Below the pieces are notes generated by a model that did not search any database, was not told the origin of the DNA, and worked only from the letters and a program-made list of their open reading frames with translations. Of a DNA stretch of 43,398 nucleotides, positions 32,932 through 41,998 are shown piece after piece. Where the stretch lies: positions 1 through 43,398 of the forward strand of contig JADCFN010000084.1 in assembly GCA_020249505.1 (NCBI GenBank), written 5' to 3'. Both the position numbers and the translations under genes were made by a program. The DNA is from Roseomonas sp. GTDB taxonomy: Bacteria > Pseudomonadota > Alphaproteobacteria > Acetobacterales > Acetobacteraceae. Position 1 is the stretch's first letter; each line of letters opens with the position of its first letter.

Positions 32932-34937
32932 GGCCATGGTTCGCGCAAAGCCTTGGAGAATTTCGCCGTCAGACACCGGCACAAATTGCCGCTGCCTTGG
33001 CCTATCAACAGGCAGCGCGGTTTGCCGGTCTTGAAGTGCAGCAACGCGATTCTTGGGAAACTAGCGCGGCCCTTTTGCAGGATGCCTTGGCCGAGGGTGA
33101 CGCTTCCTGGCACATCTTCATGGAATGCGATTTGCTGCGTCTGGAAAAACGCGCCGATGCCATATTGCTGACCGATCGCGCGATTTTTGTGCTGGAATTC
33201 AAGATGGGCGCGCAGAAACCGGACCTTACCGATCTGCGCCAGACCGATGATTACGCCATGGATTTGCATGATTTCCATGCCGGCAGCCGTGGCGTGCCGA
33301 TCATTCCCGTATTGGTTGCCCCTGCCGCGCCGCAGCGCAATCTTGACCTGCCACTGTTTTGGCATGGTGTGGCGCCAGTCATGGTCGCCAATGGCGCCAT
33401 GCTGCGGGATATTGTGGCGCGCGCGCAGTCGGCGATCCCTCCACCCGCGGCGCCGCTTAACCCCGATTCCTGGGCGCGTTCCGCCTATCGCCCCGTACCA
33501 AGCGTGCTGGAAGCGGCGCGGCTTTTGTATCGGCGTAATGCTGTGCCCGATATCGGCGCCACCCGCGCGGATGCGCATAACCTGACCCGCACCACGGATG
33601 CCATTGCGCGCGTGATTGCGCAGGCGCGTGTGGAAGGTGGGCGCTATGTCGTTTTCGTCACCGGCATTCCCGGCGCGGGCAAAACGCTTTGCGGCCTCAA
33701 TCTAGTGTTTGGCGCGCTGCGAGAGTCCGGCGCGGCCTTTCTTTCCGGCAACGTGCCGCTGGTGACAGTGCTACGTGAAGCCTTGGCGCGTGATGCCGCC
33801 CCCCAGGGTGGTACCGCCTTTCAGGCCGCGGAACGCGCCGCGCGCACCGCGCTGCAAAATGTCCATCGCTTTCTGGAGCATCACGTGATCCGCGCGGATG
33901 AAATCCCCGAAGCGCGCATCATTGTCTTTGATGAAGCGCAGCGTGCCTGGGATGAGGCGCAAGCAACGCGCGATGGCCAGCGCCGCAAAAGCCACCTGAC
34001 CACGAGCGAACCCGCCCATACGCTTGAAATCATGGCGCGGCATGATGGCTGGGCGGTAATCGTGGCGCTGATCGGCAATGGGCAGGAAATCAACACAGGT
34101 GAGGCCGGGCTTGCCGAATGGGGCCGTGTGATTGCCGCTTCTGTATCCTGGCGTGCTGTTGCGGCGCGACGCAGCATCACGGCCGCTGACCCCGCGCAGC
34201 GCCTGGCCGAAGCCGCCGCACCTTGGCTTGCCTTTGATGATGATCTCGATCTGCAAACGCCCATTCGCAGCCTGCGTACCAGCAGGGGCACCGAATGGGT
34301 GGATGCCGTCTTGCAGGGTGATGCACCCGCCGCGCGCGCCATTGCGGCAGCGACGCCTGAATTGCCCTACTACATCACGCGCGATCCAATCGCCTGGCGC
34401 GCGGCCTTGCGTACCCGCACGCGTGGCCTGCGCCGCGCTGGCCTGGTCGCATCTGCCGGTGCGCGGCGCTTGCGCGCCGAGGGGCTTGGCGTGCAGGTGC
34501 CCGATATTGCCGATTGGTTCCTGAAGCGCTGGCCGGATATCCGTTCTTCCGAAGCGCTTGAAACCTTTGCCACAGAATATGATTGCCAAGGTTTGGAATT
34601 GGACGTGGTGGGCCTGGCCTGGGGTGGGGATTTCCTCCGCCATGCCAGCCAATGGCGCGCACGGCGCTTTGCCGGCCATCAATGGCAGATCGTGCGTGGC
34701 GCTGAGGAACAGCGCTACATCCTGAATACCTATCGCGTACTGCTGACGCGCGCGCGGTATGAGACCATCATTTGGATACCGCCCGGTTCCGCCGCTAATG
34801 ATCCCTTCCATGACATCACGCGCCCGGCCGCCGAGATGGATGCGCTGGCCGAATTCCTGATTGCCTCTGGCGCGCAGCCCATTGAGGCGCTACCCAATCC
34901 ATCGGAACCCGCGCCCGATCTGGCGCAGCTTTTATGA
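32928..34937 (+). CDS. Nuclease-helicase fusion: PD-(D/E)XK-like domain plus DUF2075 (Schlafen-like) ATPase
   Basis: The 669 residues start at ATG 32928, overlapping the EamA stop as ATGA. The N-terminal region (about 25-150) has the nuclease-like pattern RADAILLTDRAIFVLEFK, with Asp77, Glu90 and Lys92. The DUF2075 helicase domain follows: Walker A GIPGAGKT (246-253), Walker B IIVFDEAQ (331-338), LIGNGQEINTGEAG (about 381-394), a QGLELDVVGLAWGGD motif, and YRVLLTRARYE near the end as motif VI. Related SF1-type proteins act on DNA or RNA and some are antiviral. There is no signal peptide. The operon context (acyltransferase, exporter) does not look like a defence island. The function is unknown. 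Confidence 0.88.
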   Translation: MRPWFAQSLGEFRRQTPAQIAAALAYQQAARFAGLEVQQRDSWETSAALLQDALAEGDASWHIFMECDLLRLEKRADAILLTDRAIFVLEFKMGAQKPDLTDLRQTDDYAMDLHDFHAGSRGVPIIPVLVAPAAPQRNLDLPLFWHGVAPVMVANGAMLRDIVARAQSAIPPPAAPLNPDSWARSAYRPVPSVLEAARLLYRRNAVPDIGATRADAHNLTRTTDAIARVIAQARVEGGRYVVFVTGIPGAGKTLCGLNLVFGALRESGAAFLSGNVPLVTVLREALARDAAPQGGTAFQAAERAARTALQNVHRFLEHHVIRADEIPEARIIVFDEAQRAWDEAQATRDGQRRKSHLTTSEPAHTLEIMARHDGWAVIVALIGNGQEINTGEAGLAEWGRVIAASVSWRAVAARRSITAADPAQRLAEAAAPWLAFDDDLDLQTPIRSLRTSRGTEWVDAVLQGDAPAARAIAAATPELPYYITRDPIAWRAALRTRTRGLRRAGLVASAGARRLRAEGLGVQVPDIADWFLKRWPDIRSSEALETFATEYDCQGLELDVVGLAWGGDFLRHASQWRARRFAGHQWQIVRGAEEQRYILNTYRVLLTRARYETIIWIPPGSAANDPFHDITRPAAEMDALAEFLIASGAQPIEALPNPSEPAPDLAQLL

Positions 34938-34944
34938 GGGCACC

Positions 34945-35814
34945 ATGCGCGCGCTGATCCTTCTTGCCCTGCTTTTGCTGCCACTGCCCGCCTGGGCGCA
35001 GGAAATCAAACTCGCCACCTGGAATATCGCTTGGCTCACCACCAAGCCCGCCGGCCATCCCGATCTGCCGCGCGATCTGACCACAAGGACAGAACAGGAT
35101 TTCGCTCGGCTGCGTGCCTATGCTGAGCGACTGGATGCAGATGTGATTGCGCTTCAGGAAGTGGATGGCCCCTTGGCGGCGGCGCGCGTTTTTGATGCCA
35201 CCGCCTATGATTTCCACTTTCCCGCCGAAAATGACATCCAGCGTTCCGGCTTTGCCTGGCGCAAGGGGCTTCATGTCACGCGCAATCCTGACCTGATGGC
35301 GCTCGATCTTCGCCCGACCGCGCGGCGTTCCTTGCGGCGCGGCGCTGACATCACGCTGCATGGCGCCAATGGTGCGCGGTTGCGGCTGCTATCCATCCAT
35401 CTGGATGGCGGCTGCGCGCAAGGTTCTGTGCGCCAGCCCAATAACAGCGATTGCCAAAACCTAGGCCAACAGGCGCAAATCCTGGCGGAGTGGATCACCG
35501 AACGCCGTCGTGAAAACATCCCTTTTGTGATTCTTGGCGATTTCAATCGGCGCTTTTCGCGCGATGATGACATGCTATCCACGCTGAACGCGGCATCATC
35601 CATGCGCCGCGCCACAGAAGGCTTTTCCAACCCGTGTTGGAGCCGCGATGGCCAGGGCCGTGCCTTCATTGACCATATCCTGCTCGGACTGCGTGCTGCG
35701 GATTGGCTCGTCAAGGATAGTTTTCGCGTATTCTCCTATGGTGAACGTGACCCAGCGCTGCGTGATGTGATCAGCGATCATTGCCCGATTTCGGTCCGGC
35801 TGCGCCTGCCCTGA
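34945..35814 (+). CDS. Secreted endonuclease/exonuclease/phosphatase (EEP) family protein
   Basis: The 289 residues start at ATG 34945 after AGGG. The signal peptide is MRALILLALLLLPLPAWA before QEIKLATWN. EEP motifs are LATWNIAWL (Asn), IALQEVDG (Glu, metal), LLSIHLDGGC, VILGDFNRRF (Asp/Asn) and SDHCPISVRL (Asp-His). Four Cys fit disulfides in the periplasm. It could be a nuclease or a phosphodiesterase/phosphatase. It lies 7 bp after the nuclease-helicase. Confidence 0.9.
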   Translation: MRALILLALLLLPLPAWAQEIKLATWNIAWLTTKPAGHPDLPRDLTTRTEQDFARLRAYAERLDADVIALQEVDGPLAAARVFDATAYDFHFPAENDIQRSGFAWRKGLHVTRNPDLMALDLRPTARRSLRRGADITLHGANGARLRLLSIHLDGGCAQGSVRQPNNSDCQNLGQQAQILAEWITERRRENIPFVILGDFNRRFSRDDDMLSTLNAASSMRRATEGFSNPCWSRDGQGRAFIDHILLGLRAADWLVKDSFRVFSYGERDPALRDVISDHCPISVRLRLP

Positions 35815-35858
35815 ACTGCCCTATGGGCGGGGGGCGGCGCCCGTGCCATGCTCCGCCC

Positions 35859-37094
35859 ATGTCACTTTTCACCCGCATTACCCTGCCGCTCGCGGCGATC
35901 AATTTCATCAACCAGGCCAATCGGTCCCTGGTGGCGGTGATCGGGCCATTTCTGGCGCTTGAATTCGGTCTGACGGCGGCAGAACTCGGGCTACTCGCGG
36001 CGTGCTTTTTCGCGAGCTACGCCATGGCGCAATTGCCAATCGGGCTGGCGCTTGATTTGAAAGGTCCGCGCCGTGTGCAGGCGACCTTGGCGCTGATTGC
36101 GGCCACAGGTTTCACCATCAGCGCCCTATCGGCCGATGTGCTGATGTTGGCGCTGGGACGCTGTGTTGCCGGTGTTGGTGTAGCGGCCGGCCTGATGGCC
36201 ATGCTGAAGGCCAATACGCAATGGTATCCGAAGGAACGTGTTGCGGCGGTAACCGGTGCGGGGCTGTTCTTCGCTTCCATGGGTGGGCTTTCGGCGACCA
36301 TGCCGGTGCAATGGGCGCTGCCCTTTATTGGTTGGCGTGGAGTTTTTGCCGTGCTGGCTCTACTCGCCATCATGGTATCGGCCTGGATCTGGTTTTCCGT
36401 GCCCAATGCGCCGCCCGGTGTCGCACCCGCGCCACGGCGTAGCTTGCGCCAGGAAATCGGCGAATATGGCCGCATTTTCAAAGACCCGGTTTTTCTGCGC
36501 CTGGTGCCGACGGTTGGTATGCTCTCCACGCTGAACTTCACCTTTCAGGGGCTTTGGGCCGGGCCGTGGCTGCGCGATGTCGGTGGCTTGGATGATGGGA
36601 CGCGCGCTGCTGCATTGCTGATCTATGCGCTTGGCATGATGTTCGGCAGTCTTTTCACAGGGCAGGCAGCATCCTTCGCGCAGGCGCGCGGCTATTCGCC
36701 CATGCTGATGCCCTATATCGGTGTCGCAGGCTGTCTTTTTGCCCAGGCCATGCTGATGCTGGGGCCAAGCAATTTTTGGATCATGGCCGCCCTTTGGTTC
36801 TTTTTTTCCTTCTCAGGCTCCGTCGGGCCTGCGGGTTATGCCGCGATTGCGCAAGGCTTTCCGCCGGCTTTGGCGGGGCGCGTTTCCACCGCCATCAATT
36901 TCCTGATGCTTTGCGTGGTTTTCGTCTTCCAGACCGGGATCGGTGTCATTCTTGATCTCTGGCCGCGTAACGCGACTGGCGGCTGGGCGCCTGAGGGTTA
37001 TGTCTGGGCGCTGGGCATGACATTCTCTGTCCAATTGGCAGCAGCGTTGTGGATTTTCATGCCCTGGTGGCGAGCACGAAAGGAACCCGCGTGA
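35859..37094 (+). CDS. MFS transporter
   Basis: This 411-residue, 12-helix major facilitator starts at ATG 35859. Motifs include QANRSLVAVIGPFL in helix 1 and the helix 2-3 loop ALDLKGPRRVQATLAL in place of the usual GxLxDRxGRR, with MFS A-like character. The second half has GYSPMLMPYIG and a FFFSFSGSVGPAGYAAIAQGFP segment. The substrate is unknown. Its TGA overlaps the PPK2 start (TGATG). Confidence 0.9.
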   Translation: MSLFTRITLPLAAINFINQANRSLVAVIGPFLALEFGLTAAELGLLAACFFASYAMAQLPIGLALDLKGPRRVQATLALIAATGFTISALSADVLMLALGRCVAGVGVAAGLMAMLKANTQWYPKERVAAVTGAGLFFASMGGLSATMPVQWALPFIGWRGVFAVLALLAIMVSAWIWFSVPNAPPGVAPAPRRSLRQEIGEYGRIFKDPVFLRLVPTVGMLSTLNFTFQGLWAGPWLRDVGGLDDGTRAAALLIYALGMMFGSLFTGQAASFAQARGYSPMLMPYIGVAGCLFAQAMLMLGPSNFWIMAALWFFFSFSGSVGPAGYAAIAQGFPPALAGRVSTAINFLMLCVVFVFQTGIGVILDLWPRNATGGWAPEGYVWALGMTFSVQLAAALWIFMPWWRARKEPA

Positions 37095-37972
37095 TGGAAA
37101 AACGAGTGACCAAAATTCTGGATCGCTATCGGGTGACCAAAGGGCGCGGCTTTCGCCTGAAGGATTATGACCCAGACGATACCGCTGGGCTTGAGATGGA
37201 AAAAACTGCGGCGGAGGCGCTGCTGCAACAGGGTGTCGTGCGGCTCGCGGAGATGCAGGACAAGCTTTATGCGCAGGATCGCTGGTCAGTCTTATGCATC
37301 TTCCAGGCGATGGATGCCGCAGGGAAGGATGGCGCCATCAGGCATGTGTTTTCAGGCGTCAATCCGCAGGGCTGCCAAGTGCATTCCTTCAAGGCGCCTG
37401 GGCCGATAGAATTGGACCATGATTTCCTGTGGCGCCACTCCGTTGCACTACCGGAGCGTGGGCGCATCGGCATTCATAACCGTTCCTGGTATGAGGAAGT
37501 GTTGGTGCTGCGCGTGCATCCTGATTTGCTTGCGCGCCAAAGGCTGCCGCCATCCTTAATCGGCAAGAAAATCTGGGATGAAAGGCTGGAAGATATCGCG
37601 GCTTATGAACGCTATCTGGCGCGCCAGGGCACGGTGGTGCTGAAATTCTTCCTTAATGTGAGCAGGGAAGAACAGAAAAAGCGCTTTCTGGCCCGTATTG
37701 ATGAACCCGAGAAGAACTGGAAATTCTCACCTAATGATGTCGCGGAACGCGCCCATTGGGATGATTATATGAAGGCGTATCAGGCCGCGATCAGCACGAC
37801 CGCCGCGCCCCATGCGCCGTGGTTTGTGGTGCCGGCGGATGCGAAATGGTTCACGCGCCTGGTGGTGGGTGCGGCAATCATTGAAGCACTCGAAAAGCTC
37901 GATCTGCATTACCCCGCAGTTACCAAGGAACAGCGGACAGCCCTTGCGGTCGCCAAGAAAAGCCTGGGGTGA
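37094..37972 (+). CDS. Polyphosphate kinase 2 (PPK2-family, polyphosphate:nucleotide phosphotransferase)
   Basis: This 292-residue P-loop kinase starts at ATG 37094. It has the Walker A-like IFQAMDAAGKDGAIRHVFSG, then FKAPGPIELDHDFLWRH, RIGIHNRSWYEEVLVLRVHP, and RFLARIDEPEKNWKFS with lid residues. This is the PPK2 fold (TIGR03709-like), which phosphorylates nucleoside mono- or diphosphates from polyphosphate. The subclass (NDP, NMP or both) cannot be fixed by eye. It is translationally coupled to the MFS gene and ends 6 bp before the convergent carboxymuconolactone decarboxylase-family stop. Confidence 0.94.
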   Translation: MEKRVTKILDRYRVTKGRGFRLKDYDPDDTAGLEMEKTAAEALLQQGVVRLAEMQDKLYAQDRWSVLCIFQAMDAAGKDGAIRHVFSGVNPQGCQVHSFKAPGPIELDHDFLWRHSVALPERGRIGIHNRSWYEEVLVLRVHPDLLARQRLPPSLIGKKIWDERLEDIAAYERYLARQGTVVLKFFLNVSREEQKKRFLARIDEPEKNWKFSPNDVAERAHWDDYMKAYQAAISTTAAPHAPWFVVPADAKWFTRLVVGAAIIEALEKLDLHYPAVTKEQRTALAVAKKSLG

Positions 37973-37978
37973 ACAAGG

Positions 37979-38317
37979 CTAATCCCCCACCGCATCCAGC
38001 ACGTGCAGCGCATAGGTATAGGCCGCACCGGCATTGAGCGCGATGGCAACGCCAAGCGCTTCGGCGATTTCTTCCTTGGTTGCGCCGGCGGCCTTGGCCT
38101 TGCGCGCATGTGCGTCAATGCAGCCATCGCATTTCGTGGTGATGGCAACGGCAAGAGCGATGAATTCGCGCGTCTTCGCATCCAAATGCTTGGTCTGCGC
38201 CGCGCCATTGGAAAGGGCGACAAAACCCTTCACGATATCAGGGTGTAATTGCCCCAATTCCTTGCCGCGCGCCTTCAGCCCGGCGCTATAATTTGCCCAA
38301 TCCTTGACTTCAGTCAT
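37979..38317 (-). CDS. Carboxymuconolactone decarboxylase / AhpD-family protein
   Basis: The 112 residues form the AhpD-like helical fold with the redox motif KCDGCIDAHARKAKAAG (CxxC then His), so a peroxidase or alkylhydroperoxidase role is more likely than decarboxylation. The ATG follows AAAGGA at a suitable distance. It lies 14 bp after the TPR gene on the same strand and is probably co-transcribed. Confidence 0.92.
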   Translation of the reverse strand: MTEVKDWANYSAGLKARGKELGQLHPDIVKGFVALSNGAAQTKHLDAKTREFIALAVAITTKCDGCIDAHARKAKAAGATKEEIAEALGVAIALNAGAAYTYALHVLDAVGD

Positions 38318-38331
38318 GGCTCATTATCCTT

Positions 38332-39681
38332 TCAATGCATCACGGCAGCCGCGGCGCTGGCATAACCCACGCGACGTTCCGGCGGCACGGGATGGCGCCC
38401 GGCGACGCGTTCCAGCAATAACCGCGCATCGGCCAACATACCGGCTTTCATCGCCGCATCCAGGAAAAGCTGTTCCAGCACATCCTGCTGCGCGTGGCTG
38501 CCGCCCATGCGATGCATCACGCCAATCGCTGGGCGCATCACGGTAACGGCGCGGGCATGATCACCGCGCCCATGCGCCAGCACAGCCTCACACACTGGCA
38601 GCGCCGCATCACGCAGAATGGGCGCGAGTGTGCCGCCAGCAGCGATGGCATCACGTATCCCATCCAACAGCCGCGCTGCCGCCTGGAAGCGCCCGGCGGC
38701 AGTCAGCGCCATCATCCAATGCGGCAGGGTAAAGGCAGAAAGGCAATCACCAATGCGCGCTTCTGCCTTATCGGCCAATTCTTCCCAGCGCGCGCCCACA
38801 TTCACGCCCTGGCGTTGCAAACGAAGCAGCATGGAAGCGGCATTCTGCACATCAATATACAAATCAGGTGCGGCCTCCGTCAGCGGGCTTTTCAGATTGC
38901 GAAAGCCGGTATCGTAAAGCGCCAGCACCTCCTCCGATTCCGCGCGTTCCAGATGATACATCGCACGGTGCCACCACAAATGATGCGCCAGATTGGAGGC
39001 GCCTTCCCAATGCTTTTCAAGCCCCGCGAGCCAGGCAATGCCTTCCCCTCGGCGGCCCTGCATTTCCATCACATGCGCCACCGCATGTGCGGCCCATAAA
39101 TCGCCGGGGTCAAGGTCAATCGCGGCGCGGCCACTTTCTTCCGCCACCTGGTAATTGCCGCATTCCTCATGCGCGAAGCAGCGGCAGGCAAGAATGCTGC
39201 CATAGGCGGGCAGCGCCGCCGTCCACTGCGGATAAACACCATCCACCACGCGCTGCATCAGGCCCGCACGCCCCAACCAAAAGGCGTTGAAGTGATGCAG
39301 ACGAAACGCCAGGATGTCATGTGGGTGGTCGCGCAAAATCGCCTCCCACCCCGCCAGAGCCTTATCCAAATCCCCCGCCGCCCAAGCGGTCACGGCAGCG
39401 GCATGGGCGGCTTCGCGTGCACTGGCCTTGGCGGCAAGGCGCGTGGCCGTTGCGGCCGCTTCGCGCGCGGCAGGTAGAAGCGATGCCTTGTAGCCGAGCA
39501 AGGTGAGCGCTGCTTGCAACACCCGCGCCATCGGCATTTCACCATCCGCTTCCAGCAGCGCCTTCATGCGCGCGGGCGTATCGGCGCGATATTTCAGGTA
39601 GCCTGTTACCACATGATCATAGGCGCGCGTTGCGCCATCCGATGCGCTGGTGATGGCAAGGCCGTGCTGGTCCTGGGGCAT
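38332..39681 (-). CDS. TTC38-like tetratricopeptide repeat protein
   Basis: The 449 residues are almost all helical TPR-like repeats. Features of the TTC38 family (tetratricopeptide repeat protein 38) are LRDHPHDILAFRLHHFNAFWLG, DLDPGDLWAAHAVAHVMEMQGR and HLWWHRAMYHLE. There is no signal peptide or membrane helix. The ATG at 39681 has GGAG upstream. The function is unknown even in other organisms. It is divergent from the RidA-family gene and upstream of the AhpD-like gene. Confidence 0.85.
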   Translation of the reverse strand: MPQDQHGLAITSASDGATRAYDHVVTGYLKYRADTPARMKALLEADGEMPMARVLQAALTLLGYKASLLPAAREAAATATRLAAKASAREAAHAAAVTAWAAGDLDKALAGWEAILRDHPHDILAFRLHHFNAFWLGRAGLMQRVVDGVYPQWTAALPAYGSILACRCFAHEECGNYQVAEESGRAAIDLDPGDLWAAHAVAHVMEMQGRRGEGIAWLAGLEKHWEGASNLAHHLWWHRAMYHLERAESEEVLALYDTGFRNLKSPLTEAAPDLYIDVQNAASMLLRLQRQGVNVGARWEELADKAEARIGDCLSAFTLPHWMMALTAAGRFQAAARLLDGIRDAIAAGGTLAPILRDAALPVCEAVLAHGRGDHARAVTVMRPAIGVMHRMGGSHAQQDVLEQLFLDAAMKAGMLADARLLLERVAGRHPVPPERRVGYASAAAAVMH

Positions 39682-39766
39682 GGAGAGGCTCCGACATTCA
39701 AGCCCAAAGCTTGCCAGCCTTGGCCAAGCCGTGTCGAGTATGATCACCAACAAGACGGAGAGAGAC

Positions 39767-40234
39767 ATGTCCGAAGACACCCCCGAAGCCCGCTTGGCCG
39801 CGCTTGGCCTGGTGCTGCCGCCAGCACCGAAGCCCTTGGGGACCTATGTGCCCTTCCGGCGCGATGGGAACATCATCTACCTCTCGGGGCAGGGGCCGCG
39901 CGATGCGGAAGGCAAACCGATCAGCGGTAAGGTGCCGACGGAAGTCAGCATTGATGAGGCCTATCAACTCGCCCGCCGCGTCGGGCTTTCCTTGCTGTCA
40001 GTCGCGGCTTCGGCAGCGGGTGGGCTTTCCCGCCTGCGCGCGCTGAAGGTGCTTGGCATGGTCAATGCGGTGCCGGAATTTCGCGAGCATCCGCGCATCA
40101 TCAATGGGTGTTCTGATCTATTCGTCGCGGTGTTGGGTGATAACGGCCAGCATGCGCGCTCCGCCGTTGGCTTCGGCAGCCTGCCCAATCAAATCCCGGT
40201 GGAGATCGAGGCGATTTTCCGCGTCCTCGACTGA
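39767..40234 (+). CDS. RidA (YjgF/YER057c/UK114) family protein
   Basis: The 155 residues start at ATG 39767 after GGAGAG. The fold is chorismate-mutase-like: NIIYLSGQGPRDAEG, then ARRVGLSLLSVAASAAGGLSRL, NAVPEFREHPRIINGCSDLFVAVLG, and ARSAVGFGSLPNQIPVEIEAIF with the Arg that binds the substrate carboxylate in RidA enzymes. The extended N-terminus (LAALGLVLPPAPKPLGTYVP) marks the longer subgroup. Enamine/imine deaminase activity is possible. It converges on dut with 6 bp between stops. Confidence 0.92.
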   Translation: MSEDTPEARLAALGLVLPPAPKPLGTYVPFRRDGNIIYLSGQGPRDAEGKPISGKVPTEVSIDEAYQLARRVGLSLLSVAASAAGGLSRLRALKVLGMVNAVPEFREHPRIINGCSDLFVAVLGDNGQHARSAVGFGSLPNQIPVEIEAIFRVLD

Positions 40235-40240
40235 AACCAA

Positions 40241-40693
40241 TCAAGCCTTGGTGCCGGTGCTGCCAAATCCGCCCGCCCCGCGTGCGGATTCCGGCAGTTC
40301 GGTCACTTCACGCCAAACGCCCCGCGTCACCGGCGCCAGCACGGCCTGGGCGATGCGCATGCCGCGTTCCACGGTGAAGGGCTCATTCCCCGCATTCATC
40401 AGGATCACGCCCAATTCGCCGCGATAATCCTCATCAATCGTGCCGGGGCTATTGGGCAAAGTAATGCCGTTCTTCAGCGCCAAACCTGACCGGGGCCGCA
40501 CCTGAATTTCATACCCCGAAGGGATCGCCATCTTCAGCCCCGTTGGGATCAAGGCGCGCCCGCCCGGGGAAATCACCACCGGCGCGCTGATGGCGGCCAG
40601 CAAATCCATGCCCGCAGCACCTTCGGTCGCATAGCTTGGCAGCGGCAAATCCGCGCCATGGGGCAGGCGTATCACAGCAATTTCTGGGGTCAT
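40241..40693 (-). CDS. dut: dUTP diphosphatase
   Basis: The 150 residues have the five dUTPase motifs: [51 protein letters not shown] and the C-terminal [10 protein letters not shown], which closes on the substrate. It hydrolyses dUTP to dUMP and diphosphate as a homotrimer. The start overlaps the coaBC stop as ATGA, a pairing common in alphaproteobacteria and other groups. Confidence 0.97.
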   Translation of the reverse strand: MTPEIAVIRLPHGADLPLPSYATEGAAGMDLLAAISAPVVISPGGRALIPTGLKMAIPSGYEIQVRPRSGLALKNGITLPNSPGTIDEDYRGELGVILMNAGNEPFTVERGMRIAQAVLAPVTRGVWREVTELPESARGAGGFGSTGTKA

Positions 40694-41880
40694 GCCAATG
40701 CCTCTGCAATGCGCGCGGCAAGCCTTGCCGCGACGTCTTCCTTTTTCATGCGCGGCCAGGCTTCGGTGCCCTTGGGCGTGATCAGCAGCACGGTATTCTC
40801 CGCGCCCCCCATCACATCGCCCGAGACATCATTCGCCACAATCCAATCGCAGCCCTTCTTTTTGCGCTTGGCGCGCGCATGGTCTTCCAGCTTCTCGGTC
40901 TCGGCCGCGAAACCAACCACCAGCTTGGGCCGACGTGGCCCAGCAGCGGAAAGTGTCGCCAGAATATCGGGGTTGAGCGCAAGGGCGATGGGCGGCGGCA
41001 CTTCCCCCGCGATCTTTTTCATTTTCTGATCCGCGGCTGCGGCACTGCGCCAATCCGCAACGGCAGCCGCGCAAATCGCAACATCCGCGGGAAGTGCGGC
41101 TTCGCACGCTGCCAACATATCGCGCGCTGATTCCACACGCCGCACGTTCACACCCTTCGGGTCCGGCTGCGCAACGGGGCCAGAGACCAAAGTCACCCGC
41201 GCGCCAAGTGCTGCAAGCGCTGCGGCAATCGCATGGCCCTGCTTGCCGCTGCTGCGATTGGCAATGTAGCGCACCGGGTCAATCGGTTCATGTGTCGGCC
41301 CGCTCGTCACCAGCACATGGCGACCTTGCAGCGGCTGCGCGGTGGGCGTCAGCGCGGCTTCTACCGCCGCCAGTAATGCCGCCGGTTCAATCAACCGGCC
41401 CGGCCCCGATTCCGGTTCCGCCATGGCCCCCACTTCCGGCCCGGCGATCATAATGCCGCGCGCCTGCAGCGTAGCGATATTCGCCTGCGTCGCCGGGTTT
41501 TCCCACATGGCCGGGTTCATCGCGGGTGCGACCATCATGGGCGCGCGGGTCGCGAGCAGCACGCAGGTCGCCAAATCATCTGCCAAGCCATGCGTGATTT
41601 TCGCGAGCAAATCCGCCGAGGCCGGCGCCACCAGCACGAGATCAGGCAAACGCGCGAGGCGGATATGACCAATATCCGCTTCCGCCGCCCAAAGATCATC
41701 ATGCACTGCCTGGCCGGTAATGGCGGCAAGCGCTTCCTTGGTGACAAAGCGCGCCCCGCCCGGGGTCAGGATGGCGGTGACAGAAGCCCCCGCCTTACGC
41801 GCAAGCCGCGTGAATTCCAGCACCTTATAGGCAGCGACGGAGCCCGAGACGATCAGCAGGATTTTGCGACCAGTAATCAT
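40690..41880 (-). CDS. coaBC: Phosphopantothenoylcysteine decarboxylase/synthetase (CoaBC)
   Basis: This 396-residue bifunctional coenzyme A enzyme has an N-terminal flavoprotein CoaC domain ([18 protein letters not shown], then [22 protein letters not shown], then [15 protein letters not shown]). The CoaB domain starts near 190 ([26 protein letters not shown], then AAAVADW, then VVGFAAETE, then DWIVANDV). In E. coli Dfp the substrate-flap loop has an active-site Cys; here the loop reads [16 protein letters not shown], with no Cys. That variant may be common in alphaproteobacteria. It is followed by dut. Confidence 0.96.
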   Translation of the reverse strand: MITGRKILLIVSGSVAAYKVLEFTRLARKAGASVTAILTPGGARFVTKEALAAITGQAVHDDLWAAEADIGHIRLARLPDLVLVAPASADLLAKITHGLADDLATCVLLATRAPMMVAPAMNPAMWENPATQANIATLQARGIMIAGPEVGAMAEPESGPGRLIEPAALLAAVEAALTPTAQPLQGRHVLVTSGPTHEPIDPVRYIANRSSGKQGHAIAAALAALGARVTLVSGPVAQPDPKGVNVRRVESARDMLAACEAALPADVAICAAAVADWRSAAAADQKMKKIAGEVPPPIALALNPDILATLSAAGPRRPKLVVGFAAETEKLEDHARAKRKKKGCDWIVANDVSGDVMGGAENTVLLITPKGTEAWPRMKKEDVAARLAARIAEALA

Positions 41881-41998
41881 GGCGCTGAACCTACCCCAGA
41901 AGCCGCGTGAATGAAATCAGCTAACCCCCTGGCGCGCGCCCCTGGTTCGGGCATCATGGGCCAAGGCCGCCTGATCAGCGCGGCAAGGGGGAAACTCA

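Noticed and set aside
33771-34811. 346-codon minus-strand frame opposite the nuclease-helicase
   Set aside because: It is opposite conserved helicase motifs; low-complexity composition typical of antisense frames.
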